Below are positions 10,360 to 21,223 of a stretch of DNA of 64,000 nucleotides, one piece after another. Location: assembly GCA_037178855.1 (NCBI GenBank), contig JASJZC010000005.1:9238001-9302000 (forward strand), written 5' to 3'. The position numbers and the translations under genes were made by a program. Origin of the DNA: Oscheius sp. JU75. Taxonomy: Eukaryota > Nematoda > Chromadorea > Rhabditida > Rhabditidae. Under the pieces are notes generated by a model. That model was given only the letters and a program-made list of their open reading frames with translations. It was not told where the DNA came from and ran no database searches. The first letter of the stretch is position 1; every line of letters starts with the position of its first letter.

Positions 10360-13300
10360 TCATAGGGTGAAGAAACTAACGAAAATGAACATGTACAAAA
10401 GTGAAAGTACTGAAGAAGAATCCTGTGGTGGCGAGGTTGGTCTTGTAGGCAGCGCTGGCATGAAAAAAGGTCCACAACTACTAGGAAAACCATTCGGTGG
10501 AGGCATGAAATCAGCCTCGTCTCCAACTTTGAATGCATACGCCATTCCTTCCATCATATGCAACATTATATGACAATGGGCAAGCCACCAGCCAGGATTG
10601 TTGGCTCGGAACCTGAACTGGGATACGAAAACTTGACTAAATGAGTTACCTAAGGACTATGTAACCTCCAACTGGCAGAGCTACTGTATCCCTGCTTGTC
10701 GGATTCTTGATATTCATTCCATGAACAGCTCCGTTCAACCAGGAAGAGTTGCGCCAGCCGATAGCGTTGCAAAGAGACTGAAAATCTTTTTCACCTTCGG
10801 TTTCTGTCTTCTCTTACCGTGTCATTGTCACAAGCCATGTCCTGATTTGGTTCTATTTCAAAATCCGACGTACTGTTGTAACTTGGCCAACCAACCTGAT
10901 TTCTGTTATTCTGAAGCTTCTAGCCCTCGCTCACCTTCATGACATAAAAGTGTGTTCCATGAACGTGGAAAGGATGAGCATAGCCAGTCCCTGCACCACC
11001 TCCTGTGCCCATATTATACATTGTCACCTGTACAATGTTTCCCAACTTATGTTCCTTATGGTAAAAACAAGAACAGTTCGGACTGAACTTGTGGTCTTCG
11101 TTATTGCAACCAACATCTGTACAGGGCTGTAAATTAGGCTCAATAAATCAGTTAGATGTACTCACATTAGTTATAGCTCCGAGATTATCTCTGTAGTTGT
11201 ACGGTAATCCTTTGGGGAACTGATATCGGTAGCCATCCACCCTCGAATCGTAATGCATGTTGATGAAGTGTTCCTAGACATTGTACATTTGAGACCTTCA
11301 AAGAAAACTGACCTCATACCCCGAAGAAAAACCAGAATCCTTCAAAATCTCCTGATCTATTAATTCAAGATGAGCATTTTCAAGACTGTCATAAGAAAGA
11401 CAAGTATAGTTGAAGTTGGCTGGAGAATACTCGAAAGGACAGTTAAGAACGGTACATTTTTTGGTCGCTGTGCAGTCAGTTGGAAGATAATTGGCTATAC
11501 TTTGATATTTACAAAATGAAGAGACCAAAAGTTACGCATTGAAGTGTCCTCTGGAGCATTAGAGTCCTCATACTCTAGGTAAGCTGCCCCATATGCAACG
11601 GAGTCGGGAGACCAATCCCAGTTGTAGAAGGAGATAGTTTCTGCTTGAACTCTGAAAAAGGCAAGGTATAGGAGGTGACGAAAAAACGAGCATAGGAAAC
11701 ATCTTACTTACATAAAACTTTTCTTAGTTGGGTTAGCCAATGCTGTGACCAGGACGTCATATCGTTCTCCAGGGAAGAGTATGAGTCTGTCCACCTGAAT
11801 CTCTCAGCTGCCTTTGAAACTCTAAATTACGAACCTGTTTAGCCACAACATCTTCCCCATCCGCTGCCACAATAGTCATTTGATGGTCTTGAATATGGAG
11901 CATGAGTTCCTGTGATGCTCCGGCGTTTATGAATCGCAGCCGTACTGTCTCGCCCTTCTTGATTAAAAATCGTTCCAATGGCAGTTGATGAGGAATCTTC
12001 AAAACGTCATCTTGTAGATACCAGCCCTTGTCATTGAACAGAATCGCTGAAAGAGGGACAGATCCTCCCATACCACCTCCATCAGACACTCTTTTCGGTG
12101 CCCAACACTGTGTGTTATCATCGAAGCCGTACATCCACTTCATGGTCTTTTCTTTGAAATGGTCCCAAGAGGTCTCGGCCAATTGAACTCCCCAGTCTTG
12201 TAGAACAACAGCGTAGTCTCTTCCAGTTGAAGAAGCTGTATAGTTTTTCTCAACGACGATGAAGCCTCCAACCAAGCCGTCGCTACGGTCAGTGTGCATG
12301 TGTCCATGGAGCCAGTGGGTACCTTTTCGGTCGGCGATAAAGCGGTACTCGAAGCTGGAAGGCAATTGAATTGAAAGGGAGAAAACAGCAAGGCTTTGTT
12401 AGGACCGTAACAGTTTTTCACGGTAACCGCTACGTCTGCAAAGTTGGCCGCACCGAACCATCAATGCATATCTTTGTGTTTTAGTCTCTCTGTTGGAACA
12501 AAAGTTATTTCCATAGACAAAATAAGTAAACACTTGCAGCCTGGACATGAAAATGTGAGTTAAAGCAGTTATTTTGGTAATAAATTGAATATATAACCGT
12601 GGTGTTTGAGCATACTTTAATCAACAACTACCTATAAACATGAAAGTCTTACTTCTACTGGCTTTACTAGGTGAGAATCTGCTTACGTATATAGTTTAAA
12701 ATGATTGATTTCAGTCATGTCTGCCTACGCCCAAACTACCGAGGGAGGGGAACCAGATGAAAGGTTTGGATCTGATGAAGACGATGACGGCGTCGTACCG
12801 AACGATCTACAAATGAGAAGAAACCCTTGCTGAGCGCTACTGGTACCCTAGACGTTACCATTGTGAGGTCTTCTATCCCAGATGTTTCAGCTGACCCTGG
12901 TTTGGGTTACTTTTGTCATTTGAAATACGGTAATTTCAGCCGTCCACGACCTCACTGTGTACCAATCTGCGTGGGATGGTGGTGCAATATCATTGGCAGC
13001 ATTTGACCAAGACCAGATCTTCGACTTCGCAAACGATCAAGAGAGAATAAATGTGAAAAATGTAAATGTTAGGCCCCCAATATCGCTTGCTGCAAACTTC
13101 GCATAAAATCTAAGTGATTCAATCTCTCTTACGGTTAATAAAACGTTGTCCGCATGTCAGTCTGGCCGTAGGTACCGGGGCTGCTGAGTGGAAAGCGACC
13201 GCCACAGCTCAGCGGTTACCGCGCTGGGATTTGAATAGGAGCACCCTGTTTTCGAGCCCATCCGAGGTTCTTCGACTTTAGAGCGTGATCATAAAGTAAC

Positions 13301-15079
13301 CAGAGTCTTAAATCTCACATAAATCCAAGTCTCTCCTGGCCCAGGAAAAATAACAGTTCCAAAATAAACTGTTTGAGCAAAAGTCGTCCCATTATGCTGG
13401 TCACTGTGTAAACATTTGCAACATGCCCGTTCATGAAAATGCGAGTTAAATCTGTTGTTTTTGCTTAACTCAAAGTGACTATAAAAGTCGCTCTTCACCA
13501 TTTACAGTATTTCCAACGACAACAATGTCCACAAAACTTCTACTACTAACCTTGGCTCTATTTGGTAACAACTTCCTAATGTCATGCCGTTTAACCGTTT
13601 AGCTCTATCGATCTATGCCCAGACCACCGAAGAAGCTCCAGAAGGCTCTGGAGACGAAGAACCGGACCTCAGACCGAAAGATCTTCAAGTCCGTAGAAAT
13701 CCCTGCCATCGCTTCTGGTGTCCAAGAGGCTATCACTGCGAGGTGTTCTATCCAAACTGCCAGTGGTGGAACTGGTTCTCTTGGTAACACCCATGAACCT
13801 ACAGGCAAAGCATGAAACTTTTTCAGCAGAGGACGTCCCCATTGCGTGGTTAACTGCAGTGGATGGTGGTGCAATAATAACAACGATCATAATGATCATA
13901 ACGACCACAACGACCATAATGACCATAATGGTCATTGAGGGTGACTTTTTCTGGTATAATAAATCTTTGGGTGAAATGTGTTTGACATTAAGATGCGACA
14001 AAAAAGTATTCTGTCCCTCGAGGTTGTGCCAGTTTGTAGGAAATCTTCAGAACGTAAACTAGTAACTCACTACGTCATGCTTGTGATCGGACACTGTTGC
14101 AGAAACGGGACTCCGTCCATGAACCAAAGATCCTTCTTGTCGATTCCGTGAACATGAATCGTGATCGAATCGAGGTAGATGTTGTTGGTAACTTTGAGGA
14201 GAATTTCAGCACCAAGAGGAACAACGATGGGATCGGCTGGACTCTTCCCGTTAATTGTTATGATTCTTCGATGTTGGCCGTCTAGAGATATGACATCCAA
14301 CATTTCAGTAGAGTCTGTGGTTTTGGAGAGGTTCAGAGTTTTGGTGGCAAAGCATGGATGAGTCTGCTTGACGTTTCTCGAGATCCAAGATGCCTAAAAT
14401 TGAAAAATAAACATTAGTTTCAAAAATACGTGTCTTTAAGTTTTACACTGAAGTCAAAAAAATTTATTGGTCCACTCGTCCTTATTGCCTAATTGAATTT
14501 GTCGACATATGTTCTTGTATAAAAACATCGTGGGTGGTACACCTGCCATGGTCTATTCGATTACCGCCAAGGTTCAAGAACAAGATGAGTTACTTCACTA
14601 GTGTGATCTATGAATCACACGAAATAATGTAACGTGGATGAAAGCTGCCTATTAGGGTCTTTAAAGCATGCACTATACCAGAACAAAGTAAAAAAAATGA
14701 GGGTTCATCAAAATTTTGGTTTATTGTGGCAAGTCAATACCCCAAAGTTTTCAAACTGGAGACGTGAGATAAGAGTGACTCACACAAAAACAGTCGATTA
14801 AATTCATGATAAATAGTCTCACCGTATTGGGATCGTAGTCAACAGGCGTTGCTTCATGTTTCTCATCGTCGTAGTAAGCCATCGACAGTTTCTTCTGCAC
14901 CACGAGATCAAATTCATAGACACCATTCTGAAAGACTGTCCAAACTTTAATGGTACCAAATTTACAGAGCTTGCCGCTGCCAATTGTAAAGGCGCTGCAT
15001 ATTTAGTGTACCCGTAAGTCTGTACTACATAAAGTGGTAGTATTAAGGAGCATAATAGTCGACAAGAAGAGAAGCCCAT
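10360..15079 (-). CDS. Multicopper oxidase (laccase/ferroxidase type), 12 exons, secreted or GPI-anchored
   Basis: Exons 15079-14966, 14927-14823, 14393-14074, 12354-11835, 11794-11712, 11651-11536, 11494-11313, 11273-11166, 11126-10935, 10895-10818, 10777-10650 and 10612-10360 join in phase into about 732 residues. Copper motifs appear in order: IHVHGIDKKDLWFMDGVP with QCPI; HWLHGHMHTDRSDG; HPFHVHGTHF; and HCHIMLHMMEGM, which carries the type-1 His and Met ligands. These fit the type 1, 2 and 3 copper sites, so it is likely catalytically competent. Family members oxidise phenols, catechols or Fe(II) while reducing O2 to water. The N-terminus is a signal peptide. The C-terminus ends in a hydrophobic stretch after Ser residues, resembling a GPI signal. 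Intron 3 (12355-14073, about 1.7 kb) contains two plus-strand peptide genes. The substrate is unknown. Confidence 0.92.
12546..12600 (+). promoter_or_regulatory. Upstream block of nested peptide gene copy 1, shared with copy 2
   Basis: The segment catgaaaatgtgagttaaa near 12546-12565 reappears at about 13431-13450 before the second nested gene, and a TATATAA motif lies near 12590. The duplication that made the two genes therefore included promoter DNA. A regulatory role is inferred from conservation between copies. Confidence 0.45.
12640..13006 (+). pseudogene. Frameshifted copy of a small secreted Cys-rich peptide gene, nested antisense in the oxidase intron
   Basis: Exon 1 (12640-12670) and exon 2 (from 12715) encode a signal peptide (MKVLLLLALL... 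ending AYAQ) and an acidic propeptide ending MRRNPC, closely paralleling the intact copy at 13525. Just after that Cys the frame hits TGA. Homology to the intact copy continues in a different frame (codons for RYHCEVFYP), so a small indel has broken it. One Cys of the paralogue (the CP after W) is replaced by Tyr. The third-exon equivalent (to TGA at 13004) retains the HCV...GWWCN Cys pattern but lacks the His-repeat tail. AATAAA follows near 13045. A truncated product of about 47 residues could still be made. Confidence 0.72.
13190..13265 (+). other. tRNA-like sequence, degenerate
   Basis: It contains an A-box-like CAGCTCAGCGGTTACCGCGC and, about 35 nt on, a B-box-like TTTTCGAGCCC. A proper acceptor stem and anticodon arm cannot be drawn. 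It is either a decayed tRNA or a tRNA-derived short interspersed repeat. Similar degenerate B boxes occur at about 55.8 and 61.98 kb. Confidence 0.3.
13480..13487 (+). promoter_or_regulatory. TATA box of the intact nested peptide gene
   Basis: TATAAAAG lies 38 nt upstream of the ATG at 13525. This fits a short 5' UTR and a strong core promoter, and shows the nested gene has its own promoter inside the oxidase intron. Confidence 0.55.
13525..13938 (+). CDS. Small secreted Cys-rich peptide with Asn/Asp/His-repeat tail, nested antisense in oxidase intron 3
   Basis: Exons 13525-13564, 13603-13783 and 13827-13938 join in frame into 110 residues. A signal peptide (MSTKLLLLTLALFALSIYAQ) precedes an acidic propeptide (TTEEAPEGSGDEEPD...) that ends near a basic QVRR, a plausible processing site. 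The mature part has eight Cys and is rich in Trp, His and Arg (NPCHRFWCPRGYHC, then HCVVNCSGWWC). It finishes with five Asp-His-Asn-type repeats ending NGH. The precursor layout is that of a secreted antimicrobial-like or metal-binding peptide, and His repeats commonly bind Cu or Zn. Neither activity is proven here, and I do not recognise the family. AATAAA lies near 13958. The gene lies opposite in strand to the copper oxidase that surrounds it, whose substrate chemistry makes a metal link tempting but unproven. Confidence 0.8.
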
Positions 15080-15365
15080 TATGATCTTTTGTTGCCAGTT
15101 TGGACAAAGCTGTAATGGTCCATAACTGGTGATAAATGAATTTTTATAGGCGGATTATTATCAGCAGATTCCCCGAGAGCACAGTTTCATGTGATTCTTG
15201 ACTTTTACACCCATTCAAAAAGCGTCCAATCCAGATTTTTTGACATTGTGCAGAAATGGGTTCTTCGACCGATTTGTGGTTTGGGTTTTTTTTAACTGTT
15301 TAAAACTTTTTATGCGAAAAGTAACGACTACAAAGTAGGGTCATTTGCGATAAGCCGATAGCTTT
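15080..15365. other. Upstream region of the multicopper oxidase; no gene recognised
   Basis: AT-rich sequence with no convincing open frame. It should hold the oxidase promoter. No clear TATA box was identified. Confidence 0.35.
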
Positions 15366-16372
15366 TTGTGCATCGCTTTAGGGTGCTTTCTTGGCTACGT
15401 GACCGCTCTGCTAGGGACTACGTGCCTGATAACAGAGAGAGTTTTGTCAGCGCCGTGCAATAGCGGTTTGGATGTAACTACTGAAAGTAAACATAGTGAT
15501 TTTACACTGTTTTTCGTGGAGGCTCTTCATGGTCTACACGTTGCAACGAAGACTCCAGATAACCTGCATCGTATGAAATGGATTTTCATTCAAATGACAA
15601 TTGCCGACAACTTAACTATGCTTGTGCTGTTATGGGGAGCCTGAGCCAAACTATCCACTTTTTTGTATACAAGTTTCATGGTATTTAAAGCTTTTCAGTG
15701 AAATAGGAGTAAACTTCCTTTAACCTTTTAAGGAGTTTCTTCTATACTTAAAGACGATGAACACGCCGGTTGCTTTAATGCTCACATTTGCAAGAAAAAA
15801 AATGTTATTTTCTTGTTTGCAGTTTACATGGTAAAATTCTATGTAAACTGCACTGGTCAAAAACATCAAAAAAAGATTTAGTTTCTCCAGTTTGTTGTCG
15901 GTCAGTAATACTGATTGTGCTTTATCGTGCTACTCATAGGAAGATTTTCGAGGTTACCTAGTTCATGGAGCATCAGCGTTTGCAGACCAGCTACCTTGAG
16001 TTTAATGATCCAGGTATATCTTTTAAATTTCATCAGCCAATATTTCAGACAGCGCTACCTATTATTCTTTTCATTGTGCCAGTAGGCCTAATATGTGCCT
16101 CGATTGTTTTCAACAAACCGGTGCTGGCAAGTAGATCTCCTCTCAACTTTCTCTATTGTCTAGCTATTATACAATTTGGGCTGGACAGTGTAGTCAACAC
16201 CTTACTACCCCTTCTTTTCGTGAAGCCTTACCAACAGTATGTATTCAAAGTTTTGTGTGAAGCAAGTAGTCCAGTTGTTAACTTGGTAATCAGGCAGACA
16301 ATAAACGAGATTGAGCACCAAACTGCCGGCAGAAGGGACCTGTTTCCAAGGCTCAGAAAGAAGACGCGTTGA
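15366..16372 (+). pseudogene. Decayed serpentine receptor (two separated parts)
   Basis: The first piece (to 15644) encodes TM2-like residues after the chemoreceptor-type signature TKTPDNLHRMKW. The second piece (15965-16372) encodes a TM6/TM7-like stretch, starting PIILFIVPVGL and ending LFVKPYQQYVFKVL, then a basic tail. The sequence between is AT-rich and holds no TM3-TM5 coding, so the gene seems internally deleted. Both parts resemble the nematode STR/SRH-type receptors. An alternative is a gene with an unrecognised large intron, but the missing helices argue against that. Confidence 0.5.
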
Positions 16373-16455
16373 TGAATGCAAACTAGCTGAAGACAAACAA
16401 AAGGCTTATGAACGATAACAATTTTGCCAGTATTCTTCACATATATCTGTTTATT

Positions 16456-17866
16456 TTAGCTAATGGTCGTTATGGATCGAGCAGTAGTAGTAGCTTTTGC
16501 CTGTTTCGGCGCTTTATTGCTTCTCCACAGCATTTTCATAGCCAAGAACATCAACGCAGCTTGCATAATCGGGAACAAATAGTTCGTAATAATTATCGCC
16601 TAAAAATCATAATTAGAATGTTTCATTTCGTCTGTGCTACCTCAGTGATGGCAAATTCAATGTAATCCAATTTATTCAACTCAGTCATATATTCTAGTAA
16701 TAGTTTTTTTGCCTTCTCATTTTTTCCTTTATATTCAAGAGCATAAGCTGCATCACGCAATTTAAAGACTTTACTACGAAACAGCTCTTCAATGACTCGA
16801 GGATAAAACTGCACACTCAGTGTGAAGAGAACAAGCAGCACCTATCATCTAGAAAAAAGGCTTGGAAAAGTGTTTACCTGCAAGAAAAGTGATACTGTAA
16901 TTCGTCTTTGTGCATTTCGAGTATCGGATCTTAGCTTCGACGTATCCATGAAGAAAAGGGAAAGAAAGGAGTAGAGGCAACAAGATATCGTGATGATGAG
17001 GTAAACAGTGCCAACTACCAATGGCATTGTAATGATCTCGTACTCGTAGTCCTGGAAAATTTTTTTTAGAAGAGTAAAACGTTGGACGGTCTCATTTTGC
17101 CTTAGAAGTCATTTTTAGTTTGCTAGCAGGCGATGCATTCATGTCGAAGAATGCATTTTATTTAATGCGAGCAGTGCCTGTCAGCTGTACATCGCCTCCC
17201 AATTAAAAAACCAAAACAAAGGCTTTTAGTCAAAGTGCTTCAGAAATGCTAATTTTGTGAATGAATATATCCAGACTAGAGAAGCAAAGCCTTGCTTCGT
17301 GATCTGTTCTCCTGCCTAGATAGGATTGGAAATTATCTACAACTCCTGGTACAATCAGAAACAAAATTCCAGAAATTGTCGTTAGTAGTAGCATGCACTT
17401 GTCCAGAAAGGGATTACTAAACGGCAAAACAATTGAGACATAAATTAAAACATTACGGATTGATCTGGCATTTCCAATAGATCATCATGAGTGTTAGAAA
17501 AAACAACTCTAGGTCAAAAATCAGATCCACCAAATCCTGAACAAGCCAAGTGAACGTGACCCATTGCTCACAGGAAAAATGAAGCATGGCGCGCAGAAGT
17601 GTAACCAGGAGGGTTTGCATACAGATTCCTACAATGAGAGCGGAGTACTTTTTGTTGCTCAAATTGTGTTGAAGTAGGCGGTAGATTATGAAAATATTTG
17701 GTGGAAGACAGCAAACCAGAGAGGCGATGATAGATACTTGGTACCAGAGCTCGTACCGTACGAAAAGGAGACTGCATCGATCTTAAATATTGTTGGTTCA
17801 AAATTTCTGCCTTTGTGTGAACTTACTTAGAAGCTGATTGTAATCCCATGTAACAGCAGTAGACAT
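16456..17866 (-). CDS. Serpentine 7TM receptor, family A, minus-strand member
   Basis: Exons 17866-17827, 17781-17457, from 17416, then about 17050-16880, 16840-16640 and about 16600-16456 follow the same intron pattern as the plus-strand family-A genes at 41.7-61.8 kb. Signatures are PPNIFIIYRLLQHNLSNKKY after TM1, a helix ending LMMIYWKCQINP, the cytoplasmic motif DTSKLRSDTRNAQRRITVSL before TM6, and a last helix (YLFPIMQAALMFLAMKMLWR). The exon 3 donor could not be fixed: near GTTGTAGATAA the frame permits more than one junction. Homologues are presumed chemosensory. I cannot assign it to a named C. elegans sr family. Confidence 0.7.
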
Positions 17867-18587
17867 TATTCTATGTATTGACTCCTGTGAAGGTCTTCTG
17901 CTCGATTATTTGGATATATATACACTCTGCGTTGAGGTTTGTCCACCTAGATGACTTTTAGATGCACTTAGGTCAATGAAGAAAACGGATATGAGTGAAC
18001 CGATTGTCGACACTTGTTTTCACCTTATCCGGCAAATATATTAACGCGTAATTATTATACATTACGAGCACGTGATCAACTTGATTGAAACGATAAAAAT
18101 TAATTGTGCCTAGACAAGGTTGGGGTCCCTTTTGCGCAAGAAGACATATGATATCAAGTGAGTATCAAATCGAAGGCGCAAATTTTAGTGGAAAAGTTTA
18201 TACATCTCAGAAAGATTGGTTTCCAAGTATAGAAACATGCAAGGTGCCAAAACAAACCACATAATTTTTTTATGCCATCACCCGAGATTGATCTTGCGAT
18301 CGTTTTCTCAATGTCCTTAATAGTACCCTTTTTCTGACTGTGAAACAAGAACTCGGGCTCGTACGGGGACGATAACACAGCAGATAGTAAAGATAGTTTT
18401 GATCAAGAATTGTACCTTTCAGGAAATTCAACCAGATGGTGTGATATTTTTCCGAATTCTTACATCCCAATCAGCACCACTACTTGGGCGAACAAACAGC
18501 CCTGGACGTTCCGAGCACAGAGGCTATCACGGGGCAGGTTTTACAACCTAGGTGGGTGGAAACATTTAGTACCCGCGCTTTCGCACA
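17867..18587. other. Intergenic; nothing recognised
   Basis: Region upstream of the minus-strand receptor. It holds short frames only, with no family resemblance and no repeats that I can pair. Confidence 0.35.
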
Positions 18588-18731
18588 ATGCGACTGATGT
18601 CAGTAATTTTGCTGATTATTCTACTTGTCATTATTTCAGTCTCAACAGGCTGGAGCGATTGGAAGGATTTCACCCAAGGTCAACTTTTCAAACCAAGTTT
18701 TTTAGAAGATGATTTCAGGATCGTGACGTAG
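18588..18731 (+). CDS. Tiny secreted peptide precursor (47 aa, or spliced variant)
   Basis: An ATG at 18588 opens a frame with a strong signal peptide (MRLMSVILLIILLVIISVS) followed by a short mature part (TGWSDWKDFTQGQLFKP...) ending at TAG 18731. An alternative model uses a GT donor inside the GGT codon after FTQ and the acceptor at about 18755. This gives an acidic tail rich in Asp, Ile and Ser. Either product is under 55 residues. No family is recognised. The support is only the signal peptide and frame, so it could be chance, but the hydrophobic core is long and clean. Confidence 0.4.
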   Translation: MRLMSVILLIILLVIISVSTGWSDWKDFTQGQLFKPSFLEDDFRIVT

Positions 18732-19502
18732 CAGACCCTGTTATCATGCTTTCAGAAGAAGACAATAACGACGACGATATTTCCGATATTTCCGTTATAA
18801 GTTCGCAGGCATGAAACTTTTGAAGGACCTTATCTACCGTTCAAACTAAAGGAAAGCATTTTAGTTCTGAAACTCTTTTTTAAACCATTTTTGTTTTTAT
18901 TTCGTATATGGAAAAAACGAGCTAAAATCCGTAGTTGATTCTCAATTACAATCAGTGATAACAACCTGACCAGACCTGTTTGCACTCTGTGCAATAGTTA
19001 CTTTCTGGACCATCAAATTACTGGAACGTATTTTGAAAGATGTTCAATGTAATGGACCTCTATACTGGTGCCTTTGTGAAATTCTTTATATCCTGTCTTC
19101 AAAAGACGAAGTAGTGTAAGAGCCGCCCGAAACAGCCCAGAATTGTTTAGGAACTCTGAGAGAGCTAGGGAAACGAGTAATGGATGAGCAGAAGATGGAA
19201 TTGCGTTTCTTGAAATTTGAATTTTGTGCGGAATTCAAAAATTTAAACTTTAGTTTCTTTCTGCATATCCGACAGGTTTGACTCATTTTCTCGGTTTCTA
19301 AGCGGGTTTAATCGATTCAGGATCAGCATTTACGTCAGATATGGCTAGCTGGGCATAAAAGAGATCGAGTAAATGATTATATAATGTAAAAACTACATTT
19401 CATTCTATATTTTTCTCGGTAATTATTTCTTCTAACTGTCTGATGTAAATTTGGATTCTGGAGCGATTAAACACACTTAGAAGTTGGAAAAAGGAGTGTA
19501 TA
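18732..19502. other. Intergenic; contains a short repeat fragment
   Basis: No gene recognised. At about 19462-19500 the sequence cgattaaacacacttagaag resembles the interior of the MITE at 42.4-42.7 kb (cgattaaaaacacttagaag), so a relic of that repeat family probably lies here, next to the DNA transposon. Confidence 0.4.
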
Positions 19503-19571
19503 GTATACTTTGTTCACAAAAAACAATCAAACGACCAGGGATCGCGGGCTTTTTTTGGCACGGATTCAAAC
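19501..19571 (+). repeat. Left terminal inverted repeat of the DNA transposon
   Basis: It pairs with 21003-21074. The shared interior includes ATCGCGGGCTTTTTTTGGC on both arms in inverted orientation, with only scattered mismatches. Confidence 0.85.
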
Positions 19572-21072
19572 AGCTCAAAAATGGTTAGAATTTCAATAAG
19601 TTCATCTTTTCAATCACTTTTCTTCGTCTTTTACATCGTTTCTCCATTTTCGCTTGTTTTAACCGGAATATTCTGTTTTAAGACGATCATATATGTTGCC
19701 GAACCATGCTACGTTTTTCCACCGCTAAATATCAGTCATACAATAGATTTGTTCTTTTCTTCTTTCTTTAACGATTATAATAATTTTTCCTTTTCTGATG
19801 GACTCAACGCCCCGTCCCATCTTCCGTCGTCTGTTCTGGAGTTCAGGGCCATTGCCATCGCCTCCTCCTCCGCCGATGCCACCGCCTCTTTCGCCTCCTC
19901 CAGATAATTCAAAGGTTTTTTTGTTTTCATTTTGTTAGGGTCCCCATAACTGTTTGGTTTGGTAACTGTCTTGAAATTTTGGTTGTTTCGAGTAGGATCA
20001 GCATTTTTATTGTAAAAAGAGTGTATACGTCCACTTCCAGAGGAAAAAGAGGAATTGTTGTAGGCTGTATTGCAGAGACAGGACTGATGTTGGATACCTT
20101 TGAGGTTTACGGAGAGATTTATTATCTAACCATTACTCTCTTAGGTTTGGACCAACAGTGGAAGAGAGACAGATCAAGACTACCACAAGACGATGGACAG
20201 CGATCTATTCCATCAGTATTTGAGCAAAATTTTACCAAAGATAAAAGAGGCCGCTGGAGATCGTCAGGCAATATTAGTCATTGACAATGCCGCTTATCAC
20301 AACAAGCAAGCAGAAAAGGTTAGACTCATACTTGTTACGCTTATCCAAAAAGATTTATAGTTGCCGACAATCCGCGATACCAAGGCGGTAATTTCTGAAT
20401 TTCTCTTGAAATGGTGTCGAATCCGAGCTCGGAGCAGCAAAAGCCGACTTGTTTTACGATCTTGAATGCTTCTACGAATCTCGTGGTGGTCGAGACCAGA
20501 TGAAAGTCTTCTCCACGTCCAATCTGGCTCGAGACCATGGTGTTACACTGCTGCGTCTCTCCCCGTATCATTGTACTCTAAATCCAATTGAGCACATGTG
20601 GGGGTTTGCTAAGCAATCGCTCTGTAAAAGCACAAAAGGCACCGAAAAGATAGAAGAGATGCGCCGTCGCTTCATCCAGATCGCCTCTTCTATTCCTCTC
20701 CCGATCCAGAAGAATTTCTACAACAATGCTTCTCATGTCGAAGAAGAGTTCATCCGCCACGAAGGCCTCAATTTTGTTACTCCCCCGATCAATATTCCTA
20801 TTAGTGTTGATTCCCCCGAAGATATAGTTCCCTTTGTCTCCGAGGAGAGTGATTTGGACGAAGATGAGTGACGAATTCGTTTCCTACGTTATTTAAATAA
20901 ATGTTACCTGTTGTTTAACGAAAAAAAACGGAAAAATAGCTAAAAAATACGGGAAAGGATGAAATTGTTTGATGAACGAAATACTTGAAGCTAATTTTTA
21001 GCCCTTTGAATCCGCGCCAAAAAAAGCCCGCGATTCCTAGTCGTTTGGTTGTTTTTTGTGAATACACTATAC
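19503..21072 (+). mobile_element. Degenerate IS630-Tc1-mariner-type DNA transposon, TA flanked, about 70-bp TIRs
   Basis: The ends are near-perfect inverted repeats of about 70 bp, starting GTATACTTTGTTCACAAAAA on the left and the reverse complement of GTATAGTGTATTCACAAAAA on the right. TA dinucleotides flank both ends (19501-19502 and 21073-21074). Inside, on the plus strand, are pieces of a DDE transposase. One is a GKRGIVVGCIAETG stretch, and one encodes AILVIDNAAYHNKQ (second catalytic Asp). The C-terminal frame at 20449-20871 contains LRLSPYHCTLNPIEHMWGFA (third catalytic residue region) and an acidic end. Frame changes around 20150-20450 break the protein, so the copy is non-autonomous now. 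Confidence 0.85.
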
Positions 21073-21074
21073 TA
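21003..21074 (-). repeat. Right terminal inverted repeat of the DNA transposon
   Basis: Reverse complement of the left arm at 19501-19571 with scattered mismatches. The outer TA is the presumed target duplication. Confidence 0.85.
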
Positions 21075-21223
21075 ATAAAATGCAAAAAAAAACTTTTTTT
21101 TAAGGAAGTTCGTGGCGGGACCCATTTGAAAAAAAGGGTTTGACAACAGGACTGCTTCTTTGAGCGTGTTGCTCTCGCTTCTAGTTACTACCGCATAAAT
21201 AGCTTCCCAAAAGTTGAAGTTTA

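Noticed and set aside
13190-13265. Functional tRNA gene
   Set aside because: A- and B-box-like words exist but acceptor and anticodon stems cannot be formed. Kept only as tRNA-like.
19979-20284. Independent 101-aa gene inside the DNA transposon
   Set aside because: It contains a transposase fragment (GKRGIVVGCIAETG) and then runs out of frame. It is part of the broken transposase.
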